Shown: piece by piece, positions 9,193 to 20,839 of the stretch
Layout: each line of letters opens with the position of its first letter
How positions within the stretch are numbered: position 1 is the first letter of the stretch
Source: Symbiodinium natans
Taxonomy: Eukaryota > Sar > Dinophyceae > Suessiales > Symbiodiniaceae
NCBI GenBank assembly: GCA_905221605.1
Contig: CAJNDS010002013.1
Span: 42,501-106,500, forward strand
Length of the DNA stretch: 64,000 nt
Reading direction: 5' to 3'
Notes under the pieces: generated by a model
Database searches by the model: none
What the model saw: the letters and a program-made list of their open reading frames with translations, nothing else
Told to the model about the DNA's origin: nothing
Translations under genes and position numbers: made by a program

Positions 9193-9430
9193 GTCTCAAG
9201 ATGTGTACTCTTGGTACACCAGTAACCATATTATAGTAAGGGCACCTTTTTTTGGCTGTTAATTTTATACAAGGAACCTTGATCCAAAAAAAAAAGGGAA
9301 AAGGGTACCACTGGGTTACCAAGAAATTCTTCGACCCTCTAAAGTGCTTCAGCCTATGGGAGCTTGAAAAACTCAGCCGCCCACGCATGAAGGCGACCTC
9401 TCCGCCGCCACCCAAGACCCTGAACCCTAA
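9193..9430 (+). CDS. Two exons joined across a family B introner
   Basis: Exon one is 9193-9213 (reads VSRCVLL, after a CCGCAG acceptor) and exon two 9324-9430 (reads KFFDPLKCFSLWELEKL then SRPRMKAT). The 110 bp element between them (9214-9323) starts GTACACC and ends ACCAAG; removal keeps the frame in phase 0. A 29 bp segment containing the acceptor and the start of exon one is tandemly duplicated (about 9158-9202). A family C element follows directly at 9431. Unknown protein. Confidence 0.45.
9211..9323 (+). mobile_element. Family B inverted repeat, intron-like
   Basis: TTGGTACACCAGTAACC ... GGTACCACTGGGTTACCAAG, with complementary internal A- and T-rich tracts. It separates the exon pair 9193-9213 and 9324-9430; GT and AG fall inside its termini. 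Confidence 0.7.
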
Positions 9431-9522
9431 GCTTGGGATGTTCCCCCCATAGACTAACAGCCCTTAATAGGGATTCTAATAGGGGGTATTAAGGACTGTT
9501 AGTATAAAGGGGGAACATCCCC
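9431..9522 (+). mobile_element. Family C inverted repeat, compact copy
   Basis: GCTTGGGATGTTCCCCCCAT ... GGGGGAACATCCCC, 92 bp, a near-perfect palindrome with core ACTAACAGCCCTTAATAGGG and its partner. No array inside. Confidence 0.75.
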
Positions 9523-11399
9523 TAAACCCGAAAGCCTAAACAGCAATGATAACAACATGCGCTTTCTGCGCGGTCACGCACGGAATGGAGTAGGGTTTAG
9601 GGCTTAGTCTTGTGCCGAAAACCCTAGACTTAACACCCTAACTTGTAATCCGCAAGGACCGTAAGAAACCCTGACACCCCTAAACCCTAAACCCTAAACC
9701 CTAAACCCTAAACCCTAAACCCTAAACCCTAAACCCTAAACCCTAAACCCTAAACCCTAAACCCCTAAACCCCTAAACCCTAAACCCCTATACCCTAAAC
9801 CCTAAACCCTAAACCCTAAACCCAAACCCTAAACCCTACACCCTGCACCCTAAAGCCGGGCCTTGGCTCGTTGCACCTTCCTCAGTTCATGGGGTTCAGG
9901 GTTTAGGGTTTATAAGGGTTTAGGGTTTAGGGTTTAGTATGTTTCGAGTTTTGGGAACCCCCCCCCCCCGCCACACACACAGGTTCGCACCCTCTTTCGA
10001 AGGAGTCGTAAGTATCCGGTTTTTCTTTCTTTTGGAGTATCATTGTGACATTCTCAAGTACAGCATAAGAACTGCCATGCACAGGTATGAAAACAAATGT
10101 CTGGCCCCAGCTGCATAACTCAATGCCCAGGTCGGCCTTTTGTGCAGGTACGTTTACCTGGCTTCACCACATAGAGCTTCGTTGGCCCGAGCTATGTGAT
10201 GAGCCCTCGGCCCCCTGCAAGTTATTTTAACTTAATCCTTTGCAATCAGGAGTGTACACACACACACCCCAAAGTAGAAACTTGATTCCAAGGAAGGATA
10301 TGGAAAGTAAGACCGAAGTGAGGTGAGTGAAGGGAATCCCATTAAAGTACGCCCCCTTCTGAAGGCTATTTGGGGGAGCCATCTCGTTAGAATCGGTCTG
10401 TATCGAAAAACAAGTGCCGCTCCATGATCTTAAGCCATCAAGTCACAACCGGCCTGTACCTAAGCGCCCCAGTGCAACTCTGTGATTGCTACCATCGCGA
10501 TGGATTTGGTTGAGAACTCGGTGCTTGTGCATCCACCCTCCCTTCAAAATGGGTTCGATGTGGGCGGGGAGGGGGGGGGGGGGTTGGCGGGGGTCTACAA
10601 AGTATCTGGCTCTGGCAACCCTACAAACGCCCTCAACCCTCAAGCCTCAACCCTCAAACCCTGAAAAAGCTAAACCGAAAACCCCTGAACCCTAAAGGTT
10701 TAATTAGGGCTTAGAGCTGTGTTTTAGAGTCAAAGAGTTTAAAGCTCTGAAAATACCTCTTAACCCTAAACACCAAGACACCACCCAGGTCTCTCCTGTG
10801 GCAGATCGGCTCACGGCCTCTGATGCCTGCCGGGATACCGCTCAGAGGTTAGGGTTTAGGGTTTAGGGTTTAGCATCCGCCGATGCTGGCGGCGTGCCCT
10901 CCTTACCCCCCAAAACGCGGGGGTGGGGGGGGTCGGTGCACTCCCCCCCCCCCCACGCGCCTGTCTTTTGGCTTGAGCTTGTGCTGGTGCCACCCCCCTA
11001 CCCCCACGTTTCACAGAACTCTGCCGAGCAGGCTGGGATGATCTTCGAACCATGCGAGCGGGTTTAGACCTCTCAACTATGCTCCAGCGGGGTCGGCGGC
11101 TTGAGCCGGAGGCTCTTAAATTTAGGGTTTAGGGTTTAGGGTTTAGGGTTTAGGGTTTAGGCGTTTGGGAATTTTTAGGTTTTTAGGCTTCTTCGGATTT
11201 AGGCCTGAAGGGCGTAAAATTTCGGCGAAAATAAGATCCAGCTACTCAGCTAGGACTTGGAAACTTCTCTGCAGAACCCCCACCCCTAAGGTTGAAACCC
11301 TTAAACCTCGAAACCCCCAAATCCCTAAACCCTAAACCCTAAAACCTATACCCTAAACCCTAAACCTTATTTCAGGCAATGGCCTCTTTGACTGTCAGC

Positions 11400-11546
11400 T
11401 ACATATCTGGGGGCATGGGAGGGGAAAAGGCATGTAGGCAATCACGACGCAAATCCTGTAAATGAAACGGGGCATGTAGCAAATCACGTCGCAAATCCTG
11501 TAAATGGAACGGGGCATGTAGCAAATCACGTCGCAAATCCTGTAAA
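11400..11546 (+). repeat. 42 bp tandem repeat, three copies
   Basis: The unit GGGGCATGTAGCAAATCACG plus TCGCAAATCCTGTAAATGGA repeats near 11410, 11469 and 11511; the last copy diverges into the 48 bp array. Confidence 0.85.
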
Positions 11547-11555
11547 TTGTACCTG

Positions 11556-11804
11556 TGAGTTCATTGGGCCGAAACGAGGCAATGGCCTCTTTGGTGCGTG
11601 AGTGGCAATCATTGGGCCGAAACGAGGCAATGGCCTCTTTGCTACGTGAGTGGCAACCATTGGGCCGAAACGAGGCGCTGGCCTCTTTGGTGTGTGAGTG
11701 GCAATCATTGGGCCGAAACGAGGCAATGGCCTCTTTGGTGTGTGTGTGGCAATCATTAGGCCGAAACGAGGCAATAGCCTCTTTGGTGTGTCAGTGGCAA
11801 TCAA
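11556..11804 (+). repeat. 48 bp tandem repeat, five copies
   Basis: The unit CATTGGGCCGAAACGAGGCA followed by ATGGCCTCTTTGGTGYGTGA. Because 48 is a multiple of three, the array is open on both strands (plus 16-mer SLGRNEAMASLVREWQ; minus IATHTPKRPLPRFGPM). I treat it as satellite rather than gene. The word AGGCAATGGCCTCTTT also occurs at 11375 and, inverted, at 15092. Confidence 0.85.
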
Positions 11805-12430
11805 AAATGGAGAGGCAGGATAGACCTATAGCCATAGACTATAGAACCTGGATCCCCTCTGTCCATTGAGCCACAAAAACCCTCCCCCGCGCACTTTCGT
11901 GAGCCCAAAGTGCGCCGGAGAGGGTTTTCATCGTCATCCAAAATGGAGAGGCAGGATAGACCTATAGCCATAGACTGTAGAACTTGGATCCCCTCTGTCC
12001 CTGAGACACGAAAACCCTCCCCGGCGCACTTTCGTGAGCCAAAAGTGCGCCGGAGAGGGTTTTTACCGTCATCCAAAATGGGACAGGCAGGATAGACCTA
12101 TAGCCATAGACTATAGAACTTGGATCCCCGCTGTCCCCTGAGCCACAAAAACCCTCTCCGGCGCACTTTCGTGAGCCAAAAGTGCGCCGGAGAGGGTTTT
12201 CGTCATCCCGAAAGGAGAGGCAGTATGGACCTATAGCCTGTAGCCAATATAGGCTATAGACACTTAGACTATAGAACTCCTTTTGGACCCCCTCTGTCCC
12301 TGAGCCACGAAAACCCTCCCCAGCGCACTTTCGTGAGCCAAAAGCGCGCCGGAGAGGGCTTCCGTCATCCCGAATGGAGAGGCAGGATAGGCCGATAGCC
12401 TATATAAGCTATAGACTTATAGACCTTGGA
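11805..12430 (+). repeat. 134 bp tandem repeat with hairpin, 4.6 copies
   Basis: The unit begins AAATGGAGAGGCAGGATAGA at about 11807, 11940, 12075, 12209 and 12372. Each full unit contains a strong hairpin; the best is at 12148-12200, arms AACCCTCTCCGGCGCACTTT and its exact complement around a 10-base loop (CGTGAGCCAA). The fourth unit carries a small internal duplication of ATAGCCTATA words. Confidence 0.85.
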
Positions 12431-12628
12431 ACTCCTTTAGAGACTGTTTGTCCCCTGAGGAAAATGTCCACGTTGTGAATAATGTCATTTTATGATTTAT
12501 GAAGAATAGAATACTATGACAGTAAAAACACAATACAGCAATATAACAATATAGCAATATAACAAAATAACAAGATAACAAGATACCAATACAACAAGAT
12601 AACAATATAGCAATATAACAATGAAATA

Positions 12629-12664
<36 letters not shown>

Positions 12665-12734
12665 AAAATAACAGCATAACAAATATGAAAAATATATAAA
12701 AACAGAAGATAATAAGAAAAAAACAACCTTGTTT

Positions 12735-12950
12735 TCATATGCTCCAGAACAAACTAGAACAGTTCCAGGGCGTACGTTTTTGGGGCAAAATCCCGAAACA
12801 AAGCGGAACTGTTCCGGAACTGTTCTGGAACTGTTCCGGGGCCTGGTTTTCTGCTCCGGAACAGACTAGAACTGTTCCAGGGCATGTTGTTTTGCACACT
12901 TTTTGACGGTACCCGGAACAGACTAGAACTGTTCCAGGGCCTCCTCTTTC
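12735..12950 (+). repeat. Repeats with GGAACAG...CTGTTCC palindromes
   Basis: The palindrome GGAACAGACTAGAACTGTTCC or variants occur near 12745, 12850 and 12912, and three further CTGTTCCGGAA words near 12800-12835. 12480-12720 just before is AT-rich with AACAATATA words and an (AT)n run at 12632-12661. Confidence 0.8.
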
Positions 12951-13339
12951 ATGGCCTCTGAAATGAATACAACCTAATAATAAAATACCTTCCAGTAAGT
13001 CCCCCCGAGTCCACTCCCAGAATAAACAATATAGCCCTCAAGGCCCAAACCAAAGCTTCTAAACCCTAAACAGCCCCAAACCAGCTAAACTTCTAAACAA
13101 CCCTAATCTTCAAAACCCTAAAGCCAAACCCTAAAACACCCAGCCTAAACCCTAAACTAAACCTAAATCCGAAACCCTTAAGGTTTTGGGGGTTAGGGTG
13201 TTTTGTGTCGGGCTTTGGCCCGAACCCTGTGAAACCCCAAAACCCTAAACCCCCAAACCCTCAACCGTGTCCTTGAGTTTCTTGCACGGCCTATGTATGG
13301 TTGCGCCCCGGCGGCCCCCCGCCCCCCGCCCCCACCTCC

Positions 13340-13455
13340 CCACCACCACTGCCACCACAGACCACCACCACGGACCACCACCACGGACCACCACCCCGGA
13401 CCACCACCACAGGACCACCACCACCACGGGACCACCACCACCACCACCACGGGAC
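13340..13455 (+). repeat. CCACCA-rich low-complexity tract
   Basis: Units of ACCACCACCACGG and CCACCA, purine-poor on plus, next to C runs at 13446-13455. The poly-His/Pro ORFs here are artefacts. Confidence 0.85.
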
Positions 13456-13784
13456 CCCCCCCCCGCCTAGGATTTAGGGGTTAGGGTTTAGGGTTTACGG
13501 TTTAGGGCTTAGGGGTTTAGGGGTTTAGGGTTTAGGGTGTAGGGTTTAGGGTTATATAAGGGTTTAGGGTTTAGGGTTTAGGCTTGGTTTAGGGGAGACT
13601 GTAGACCATGGGGGGGTGGGATACCTGGGGGGGGGGGGGCGGAACGCACAGCGCACAACCAAAAATAGGGGTGGCCAAAAAGTTGAAAGACTACCTTGTC
13701 TAGGGTTTTGTAGTTGTTTTCAGCTTTCTTGTTTTTTGTAAAAGCATTTTTCCGCTTAGCAACAATAGACAAGAGGTGAAACAT

Positions 13785-14347
13785 CGTCACTAAAACGACT
13801 AAGTAGTTTAAGAAAATTTTCGCCCGGCTTTGGTCACTAAAACGACTAACTACTTTAGGAAATGTGTCGCCCGGCTTTGGTCACTAAAGCGACTAACTAC
13901 TTTAGGACATGTGACGCCCGGTTTTGGTCACCAAAACGACTAACTACTTTAGGACATGTGTCACCCGGTTTTGGTCACTAAAACGACGAACTAGTTTAGG
14001 AAATGTGTCGCCCGGTTTTGGTCTCAAAAACGACTAACTAATTTAGGAAAAAAAGTGCCGCCCGGCTTTGGTCACTAACAAGACACTAACTACTTTAGGA
14101 AATGTGTCGCCCGGCTTTGGCCACTAAAACGATTAACTACTTTAGGAATTGTGTCGCCCGGTTTTGGCCACTAAAACGACTAACTACTTTAGGAAATGTG
14201 TCGCCCGGCTTTGGCCACAGAAACGACTAACTAGTTTAGGAAATGTGTCGCCCGGTTTTGGCCACTAAAACAACTAACTACTATAGGAAATGTGTCGCCC
14301 GGCTCTGGTCACCAAAACGACACTAACTACTTTAGGAAATGTGTTGC
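13785..14347 (+). repeat. 47 bp satellite, twelve copies
   Basis: The unit GTCACTAAAACGACTAACTA followed by CTTTAGGAAATGTGTCGCCC and GGTTTTG. Twelve head-to-tail copies with scattered substitutions and a few indels (for example AAAAAAGTG near 14045). It ends inside the word GCCCGG where the next repeat domain begins. Confidence 0.9.
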
Positions 14348-15105
14348 CCGGCCTCAATGTCCAAAACACATATTTGAGCAAACGGGGCCAAAGCTGAAAG
14401 AGGCCACCCGCCACAACTGGGCTTTCGCCCAAAGTCATGTAGCTAAACAGGCCACCCCCCTTGAATGTCCAAAACATGTATTTGAACAAAAGGGGCCAAA
14501 ACTGAAAGAGGCCACCCGCCACAGCTGGGTCTTGCCCAAAGCCCTGTAACTAAAGAGGCCAGCCCTCTTCAATGTCCACACTCAAATACAACATATTTAC
14601 GGAATCTCTTCCCAAATCTCTTCCCAAATCTGTTACTGTTACGGGCCATTTTGACAGTCACCCCTTCATAAAGAGGCCAGGGGGGGTGGCCTCTTTAGTT
14701 ACAGGACTGTGGGCGAAAGCCCACTTGTGGCAGGTGGCCTCTTTCAGCTTTGGCCCCCCCTACTCAAACATGTGCTTTGGACATTCAGGGGGGGTGCCCT
14801 CTTTAGGCACAGGACTTTGGGCGAAAGACCACTTGTGGCAGGTGGCCTCTTTCAGCTTTGGCCCCTACTCAAACATGCGCTTGGGGGGGTGGTTGTGGCA
14901 GGTGGCCTCTTTCAGCTTTGGCCGGGTTCCTAAACCCTGAACCCTGGAAATATTTGCGGAATCTCTTCCCAAATCTGTTTCTGTCACGGGCCTGCGGGGG
15001 TCCCAATTTCCTGAACCCTAAAAATATTTACGGAATCTCTTCCCAAATCTGTTTCTGTTACGGGCCATTTTGACAGTTACCCCTTCATAAAGAGGCCATT
15101 GCCTG
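14348..15105. repeat. Large imperfect inverted repeat with direct repeats
   Basis: The left part (14348-14570) carries two direct copies of TCAATGTCCAAAACA ... GGGGCCAAAGCTGAAAGAGG. The right part (14690-14930) carries the inverse (GGTGGCCTCTTTCAGCTTTG ... GTGCTTTGGACATT) two to three times. The word GGAATCTCTTCCCAAATCTG recurs near 14602, 14955 and 15032, with TTACGGGCCATTTTGACAGT near 14638 and 15056. The ORFs across it are repeat translations. 12960-13785 to its left holds degenerate telomere units, a (CCACCA)n tract and a plain array at 13480-13590. Confidence 0.8.
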
Positions 15106-18100
15106 AAATAACCTAAACCCTAAACCCTAAACCCTAATCAAGCTCTTCGCAACTCCAGGCCTCTGGCGATCTTGGACCTTCCCAGGGCTTTAGTTTTGGG
15201 GGCCCGTCGTCCAAGGGAAAGAGGAGGGTTTAGGGTTTAGGGTTTAGGGTTTAGGGTTTAGGGTTTAGGGTTTAGGGTTTAAGGTTGAGGGGAGTGTACG
15301 CTTTCAGTTTTCTATGGGGTCATCGTATCCCAAAAAGTGTAAAGTGTACTCACTCAGCTACTTAGATGGCACAGGGTGTTAAACCGCGAGCCCCGCTAAA
15401 CCGTGTTTGCTTTCGGCGGATTCTCGGAAACCCTAAACCCTAAACCCTAAACCCTGAACTCTGAACCCTGAACCCTGAACCCATTCGGCTTGAAAGCTTC
15501 GGGACGGCTGCCCCAAGCGCTCAACCCCTAAACCCATGAAGCACGAGGAAAGTCCATTGCCCGCAGCCCTAAACCCTAAACCCAACACCCCACATCGTTG
15601 GGATTACTTGTGGCGTCGAAAAGAGACCTCAAACCTTACCATCAAACCCTCAAGCTTCACAATTGCCTGGGTTGCTTGGAGGTTCATGGGTACCTATACG
15701 TACGGATATAAGTAGGGTAGCTATGGCTATAACCTTTACTTGCGGGTGGGTGTTTCAGAAAGACCGCCTAAGCCCAAAGCTCTATACCAACCTGTCCCCC
15801 TCCCCCCCCCCCCCCCCCTCCCTCCCACCCCCCCGGGCCCCAAAGACATCCGCAAAATCAGAGCTTTATCCGCATCTTGACAGGCGAAGTTTGGGGTGTC
15901 TAAACGGGTAGGGTGTGAGGAGGGTCCCCAAAAACTTGACCTCAACCCAAACACCCTTAAACCCCGTAGGGGTAAAATTTGTCGCGAAACCTACATGGAC
16001 TACAGGGTTCTTAAGGAGGGGGGGGGGGGGGCGCGGTTCATGGGGGGTAGGTACCTAGGGAGCCTTAAGGAAGCTTAGGGAGCCTTAGGGAGGGAGTAGC
16101 AGGGAGTATTGGGGAACCTTGGGTTACATACCCCCCTTGAACCCCCCTCTCCCTTAAGAACCCTATAGATGGAGCTTGCTGCCTCCCGCCAGCACTCGAT
16201 CTTGGGTATACCAGGTGTAGAGCCTGGGATTAGCCCAACCCTAAACCCTAAACCCTAAACCCTAAACCCTAAACCCTAAACCTTAATTAAGCCCAAAACC
16301 CTAAACCCTAAAACACCTATACGCCTTAATTGAACGACGAGAAGAAACTTCTCAGAGTACAGGATGCCAGGAAGGGCCAATGAATTAGATCAACATGCAG
16401 CCTGCAGGGTTTAGGGTTTAGGGTTTAGGGTTTAGGGTTTAGGGTTTAGGGTTTAGGGTTTCGGGTTTCGGGTTTCGGGTTTAGGGTTCCCAAGGACGTG
16501 CTTGGATCTAAGCCTGAGGCTTGAGGATTTCTGTTTGGGTTTGGATCTAACCCTCTACCCTAAACCCTAAGCCCTATACTTTGAGATTCCAGGGGGTTCT
16601 TTCAGATTATTGGGCGTTGAGGGCTTTGGCCGCTGTCGGGTTTTTCAGGGTGTGCAGGGTGCTTATAGAGGTTCAGGCCATGCTAGGAGTTCGGGGTCTA
16701 GGGCTTGAGTACAGAGCGCTTATAAAGGCTCTTATTAGGGTTTAGGTTGTAGGGTTTAGGGCTTCACCCTGCGTTAGGATTCGGGAATCCTGTTCTAGCA
16801 CCCCCCCCCCCCCCCCCACTGCTGACCCTAAACCTCGGAGGGCCTCTGCTCGGGCTGCCCAAAAACGGTTTAGGGTTTAGGGTTTAGGGTTTAGGGTTTA
16901 GGGTTTAGGGTTTAGGGTTTGGGCTTTTTGAGGGTTCTGACTTCCCTACAACTTTGCTGGGCACCTTCTGGGGGCCTTTCGAGGGACCCGACAGCCCAGA
17001 CAACCTTTAGACCCGAGGCCCTAGACCCTAGCCCAGAGCTGCAACATCGATTTTGCAAATCCTCTCCATGTCTCAGCTTAGGGTTTAGGGTTTAGGGTTC
17101 AGGGTTCAGGGTTTAGGGTTTAGGGTTTAGGGTTTAGGGTTTAGGTTTTAGGGTTTAGGGTGTGGGGTTTAGGGCTGTTCCACATGGCCGTTCCTTTGTA
17201 GTTCCCGCACCAAGCCCCCAAATACCTCAAGAAGCCCCCCCCCCCCGCCCCCAACAAACCCTCGGCCCTCAAGCCCTAACCCTTAAAACCCCTAACCCCT
17301 AACCCCTAAACCCTAAACCCAGCTTAGGACGCCCCGCGCACGATCGGCGATCATGCACGCCAGGAGCGCTATGATTGCAATGACCTCGCGGGCTGACATT
17401 CCATTCTAGGGCTTTGGCTTTGGGCTGTAGAAGGTTTAGAGATTCACATCCTCCTAACCCTAAACCCTAAACCCTAAACACCAAACCCCAAACACCAAAC
17501 CCCAAACCCTAAACCCCAAACCCTAAACCCTAAACCCTAAACCCCAAACCCCAAACCCTAAACCCTAAACCCCATCCCAAGATATCTGCAACCCCCGGAA
17601 TGGAGGCGCAAGACTCTAACTCGAGGTCCCTTTTGGGCCGTTACCCTCAATAAACTCATGCGGGCCCGTGTTATCTTGCATGTTCGGTGCTCAAAGAAAA
17701 GACTTACATGAGGGTTTAGGGTTTGGGGTTTAGGCTTTAGGGGTTTAAGACTCACATCCTAAACCCCCTGTCACTGAGACCTGAAGGATATGATAAAGCC
17801 TTGCAAGCCCGACCTACGCCCCAACCTACACCGCAAAGTCCCAAAACCCAAAACCCAAAACCCAAAACCCAAAACCCAAAACCCAAAACCCTAAACCCTA
17901 AACCCTAAACCCGCCCCAGGGCTGGTTGCTTGGAGCCCTGTCCTGGGTCCCGCTGAAGATGTTGGACCTCAGTGGGTTGAGGGTTTGAGGTTAGGGGACA
18001 TGGGCTTAGGCTTTTGGGTTTAGGGATATAGGGGTAGGGTTTCGGATGTGGGGTGAGGGGTTGGGGTTTGGGGCTTACACCGTCCTTGACTCACCTGGTC

Positions 18101-20555
18101 ATGTGGTCATTTGGGGCGCAGGGTTTCGGGTCGGGGCCTAAACTTAAGCTCTATCCCACCCCTGGCGCTCCAAAGCCACCCCAACAAATCCCTACAAACG
18201 AAGAAGCAAGCAATAAGAATCCTAGTGTGTAAGCACCCTTGCCCTTGAAGCACAAACTCTAGGAGCTTACCACCCAGGATTGGCCCCCAAGCCCTATAAT
18301 CCCCACTACCCTACGTAAAATCCTCTACAAACCCCCTAAACCTTCAAGCCAAGTCCCACAACCCTCTCACACCTAACAATCCAGTTGGGTTGGCAGCTTT
18401 GTCCTGATGGAGAGATAGGGGAAGTAGGCCGCCAGAGTAAGCAAGGAATCGAAAGGACACCTTTCTTGGTCTGAGCCTGTCCAAATCTCGGCACATCTTG
18501 ACAAACCTCGATTTCGTCTTCAGTCTAGACTCCAGGTTTCTAGGCTTACGCGTAAGGGTCCAAGATAGAGGCTCCAATATTTATCAAGCCCCTGAACCAT
18601 AAATGCCCCAAATCATGCCCTAAGTCCTACACTTAAAAACCCCTAAACCCTAAACGCTAAACCCTAAACCCTAAACCCTAGTCCCTAAAGCCTCAACTAT
18701 CTGCACTAGGCTTCCCCGCGACAGCGCAGCCGTGAAGCTCCGCCCAGTTCCCGCAAGGGAGTTCCAGAAGAGGAGCAGCAGGCAAAAGCAGCCTCCATAA
18801 ACCCGAAAAGCCCTCAATCCCTGAATTGGAGCTTAGGGTCTGGGGTTTTGGGGTTTGGGGTTTAACCCTAAACCCTAAACCCTGAACCCTAAACCCTAAA
18901 GCCTAGACCCTAAATCCTAAACCCTAAACCCTAAACTACCCTAAACCCTAAACCCTAAACTACCCTAAACCCTTCAGGGCCCAGGGCCGAGAACTTCATC
19001 CTGTGGCTTGGGTATCTTCAGAGATTCTACGCTGGACATCCAGGGCTTGCGAACCCAGAGTTTAGGGTTTAGGGTTTAGGGTTTAGGGTTTAGGGTTTAG
19101 GGTCTAGCTTAGTTGCTGAGCTCATAGGCCCCCCCCAAAAAGTGTGCACTTTCAGGTTTTTTTGGGGAGTATAGTATCCCAAAAAAGTGTAAAAAGTACT
19201 CATTCAAAATTCTAAGCTAAGCATCCTGCAAGGGTTTTTTTTTCCAAAGGGTTTAAGGTGTAGGCCTTAGGGGAATCAGGGGTCAGGATGGTAGAAAAAC
19301 CCTTTTGGAAGCCCTAAACCCTAAACCCTAAACCCTAAACCCTAAACCCTAAACCCTAAACCCTAAACCCTAAACCCTAAACCCTCTGAAAGTGGGGCTT
19401 TCTCAAGTAGGGCGAAACTACGGGCATGACTTGCGGCCGAATTTTTGGGCGCGCAGAAACGCCAAACGAACCTGCAAGCTAATCCTACAACCTAATGCCA
19501 AGAGAGGGGCAAGAATGGGGTTTAACTTTTTTGCGGGTGTGGTTTTAGCGTTTTGGTTAAGCATTGGGTTTCGTGCGTTGAACTTCAGGCCACTCGTCAC
19601 CAGGTCTGCGTCAAGTTCGAAGGCGCCAAGGGCGACGGTAAAGCATCAGAACCCTAAACCCTACATGGCTAAACCCGAAACCCGAAACCCTAGACCCTAA
19701 ACCCTAAATCCTAAGTTGCTAGAACCGAAACCCCAAACCCCAACCCCAAACCCCTAAACCCTAAGTTGCTAAACCCGAAACCCTCAACCCTGAACCCCCT
19801 TTTGATCAACCATCCAATCACTTCCATGGAGTGTGAAACGGCCACAAGCCTGAATCAACCTGCAAGGCCCCTTCTCTTCCAGTTCTTTGTAGGGTTTTGG
19901 TTTAGGGTTTAGGGTTTAGGGCTTAGGGCTTAGGGCTCAGGGTTTAATTAGGGTTCAAGCCTTCTCGAGGGCGCCCACCAGCATGCCAAGCATTCTGTTG
20001 AGAGCATGCTCAACCCTAAAACCTAAACCCCGAAACCATCATTGAAGGTTACGGGTTTGGGGGGCTTAGGGTTTAGGGTTGCCCCCCCCCCCCCCCCCAC
20101 CCGCCTAGTGAAAGCACGAAGCGGTAGGTGTAGAAGTCCTGGGCCTCTGTAAGAGTGACGCTCTTTGCAGGCGAGGCTGTCGGGCCTGTTTAGGGGTGTA
20201 GGTCTGCTGAGGTTGAGAGGGTGTTGGGCTTTTAGGGATGAGGGTCACAAAAGGGTTTAGGGTTTAATTAGGGTTTAGGGTTTAGGGTTTGGAAAAATAA
20301 ACCCGAAACAGCCAAATCGAACTCCAAACCCTCAACCCTCAACTTGAAAACCCTGTAGGGATTAGGGGTTTGAACTCAACGCCCAAACCACAAACCCCAA
20401 ACCCCACACCCCAAACACCACACCCCAAAGCCCAAACCCCAAACCCAAATTCCAAACCCCAAGCCCCAAACCCCGAACCCTGCACCCCGAAGCCCGAACC
20501 CCCAATCCCCGAACCCCAAACGCCCAAACGCCCAAACCTTCACCTCCACTCTTCA
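15105..20555. repeat. Interstitial telomere-like arrays, 15-20.5 kb
   Basis: TTTAGGG at 15227-15280, 16408-16490 (with TTTCGGG variants), 16867-16920, 17082-17165, 19061-19105; CCCTAAA at 15109-15136, 15430-15480, 16237-16285, 17457-17570 (with CCCCAAA variants), 17885-17912, 18655-18680, 18863-18972, 19312-19384. 17840-17890 is (CCCAAAA)n. 20375-20525 is (CCCCAAA)n-like and degenerate. Islands at 18170-18600 and 19390-19650 are open in several frames but no exon could be chosen. C runs lie at 15800-15820, 16800-16817 and 20083-20099. Confidence 0.9.
19108..19216 (+). mobile_element. Family A inverted repeat, degenerate right end
   Basis: CTTAGTTGCTGAGCTCATAG ... TAGTATCCCAAAAAAGTG ... TTCTAAG. 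It directly follows the array at 19061-19105. Confidence 0.65.
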
Positions 20556-20556
20556 T

Positions 20557-20839
20557 CCATGGGTTTCCTTACTAACCCCCACCCTCTATGGTACCCCCAC
20601 TAGGTTCGTCCCATAATTAAGGCGAAAATTCGGGATAAGTGAGCCTAATTAAGGTTACTTGGGGAACCTAGGGGGTGTAGTATAGGGTTTAGGGTTTAGG
20701 GCACCCTAAACCCTAAACCCTAAACCCTGAACCCTAAACCCTAAACCCTAAACCCTGAACCCTGAACTCTGAACTCTGAACCCTAATTCCAAAGCCCAAA
20801 ACCCAAAACCCTATGAAAAGGGTAGTAGGGAAACCCATG
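20557..20839 (+). mobile_element. Family K inverted repeat with inserted array
   Basis: CATGGGTTTCCTTACTAACC ... GGTAGTAGGGAAACCCATG. A CCCTAAA/CCCTGAA array of about 100 bp fills 20686-20790. A second copy without array lies at 6852-6955 (GCTAACCCC ... GTAGTAGGGCAACCCATG). Confidence 0.65.

Larger units (their letters stand above)
5071..11400. repeat. Interstitial telomere-like arrays, 5-11.4 kb
   Basis: CCCTAAA on plus at 5973-6130, 7360-7436, 9676-9830 and 11325-11365; TTTAGGG at 5333-5420 (degenerate), 9118-9150, 9900-9935, 10850-10873, 11121-11160. 6371-6520 is a decayed GGGCTTTT tract. 8850-8975 is degenerate. 9970-10440 and 10740-11100 contain unique sequence with no gene that I can support; 10565-10585 and 10925-10955 are G or C runs. 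Confidence 0.9.

Noticed and set aside
11526-11869. ORFs with 16-residue repeats on both strands
   Set aside because: The 48 bp satellite is a multiple of three, so both strands stay open by arithmetic. No start context, domain or flanking exon supports a protein.
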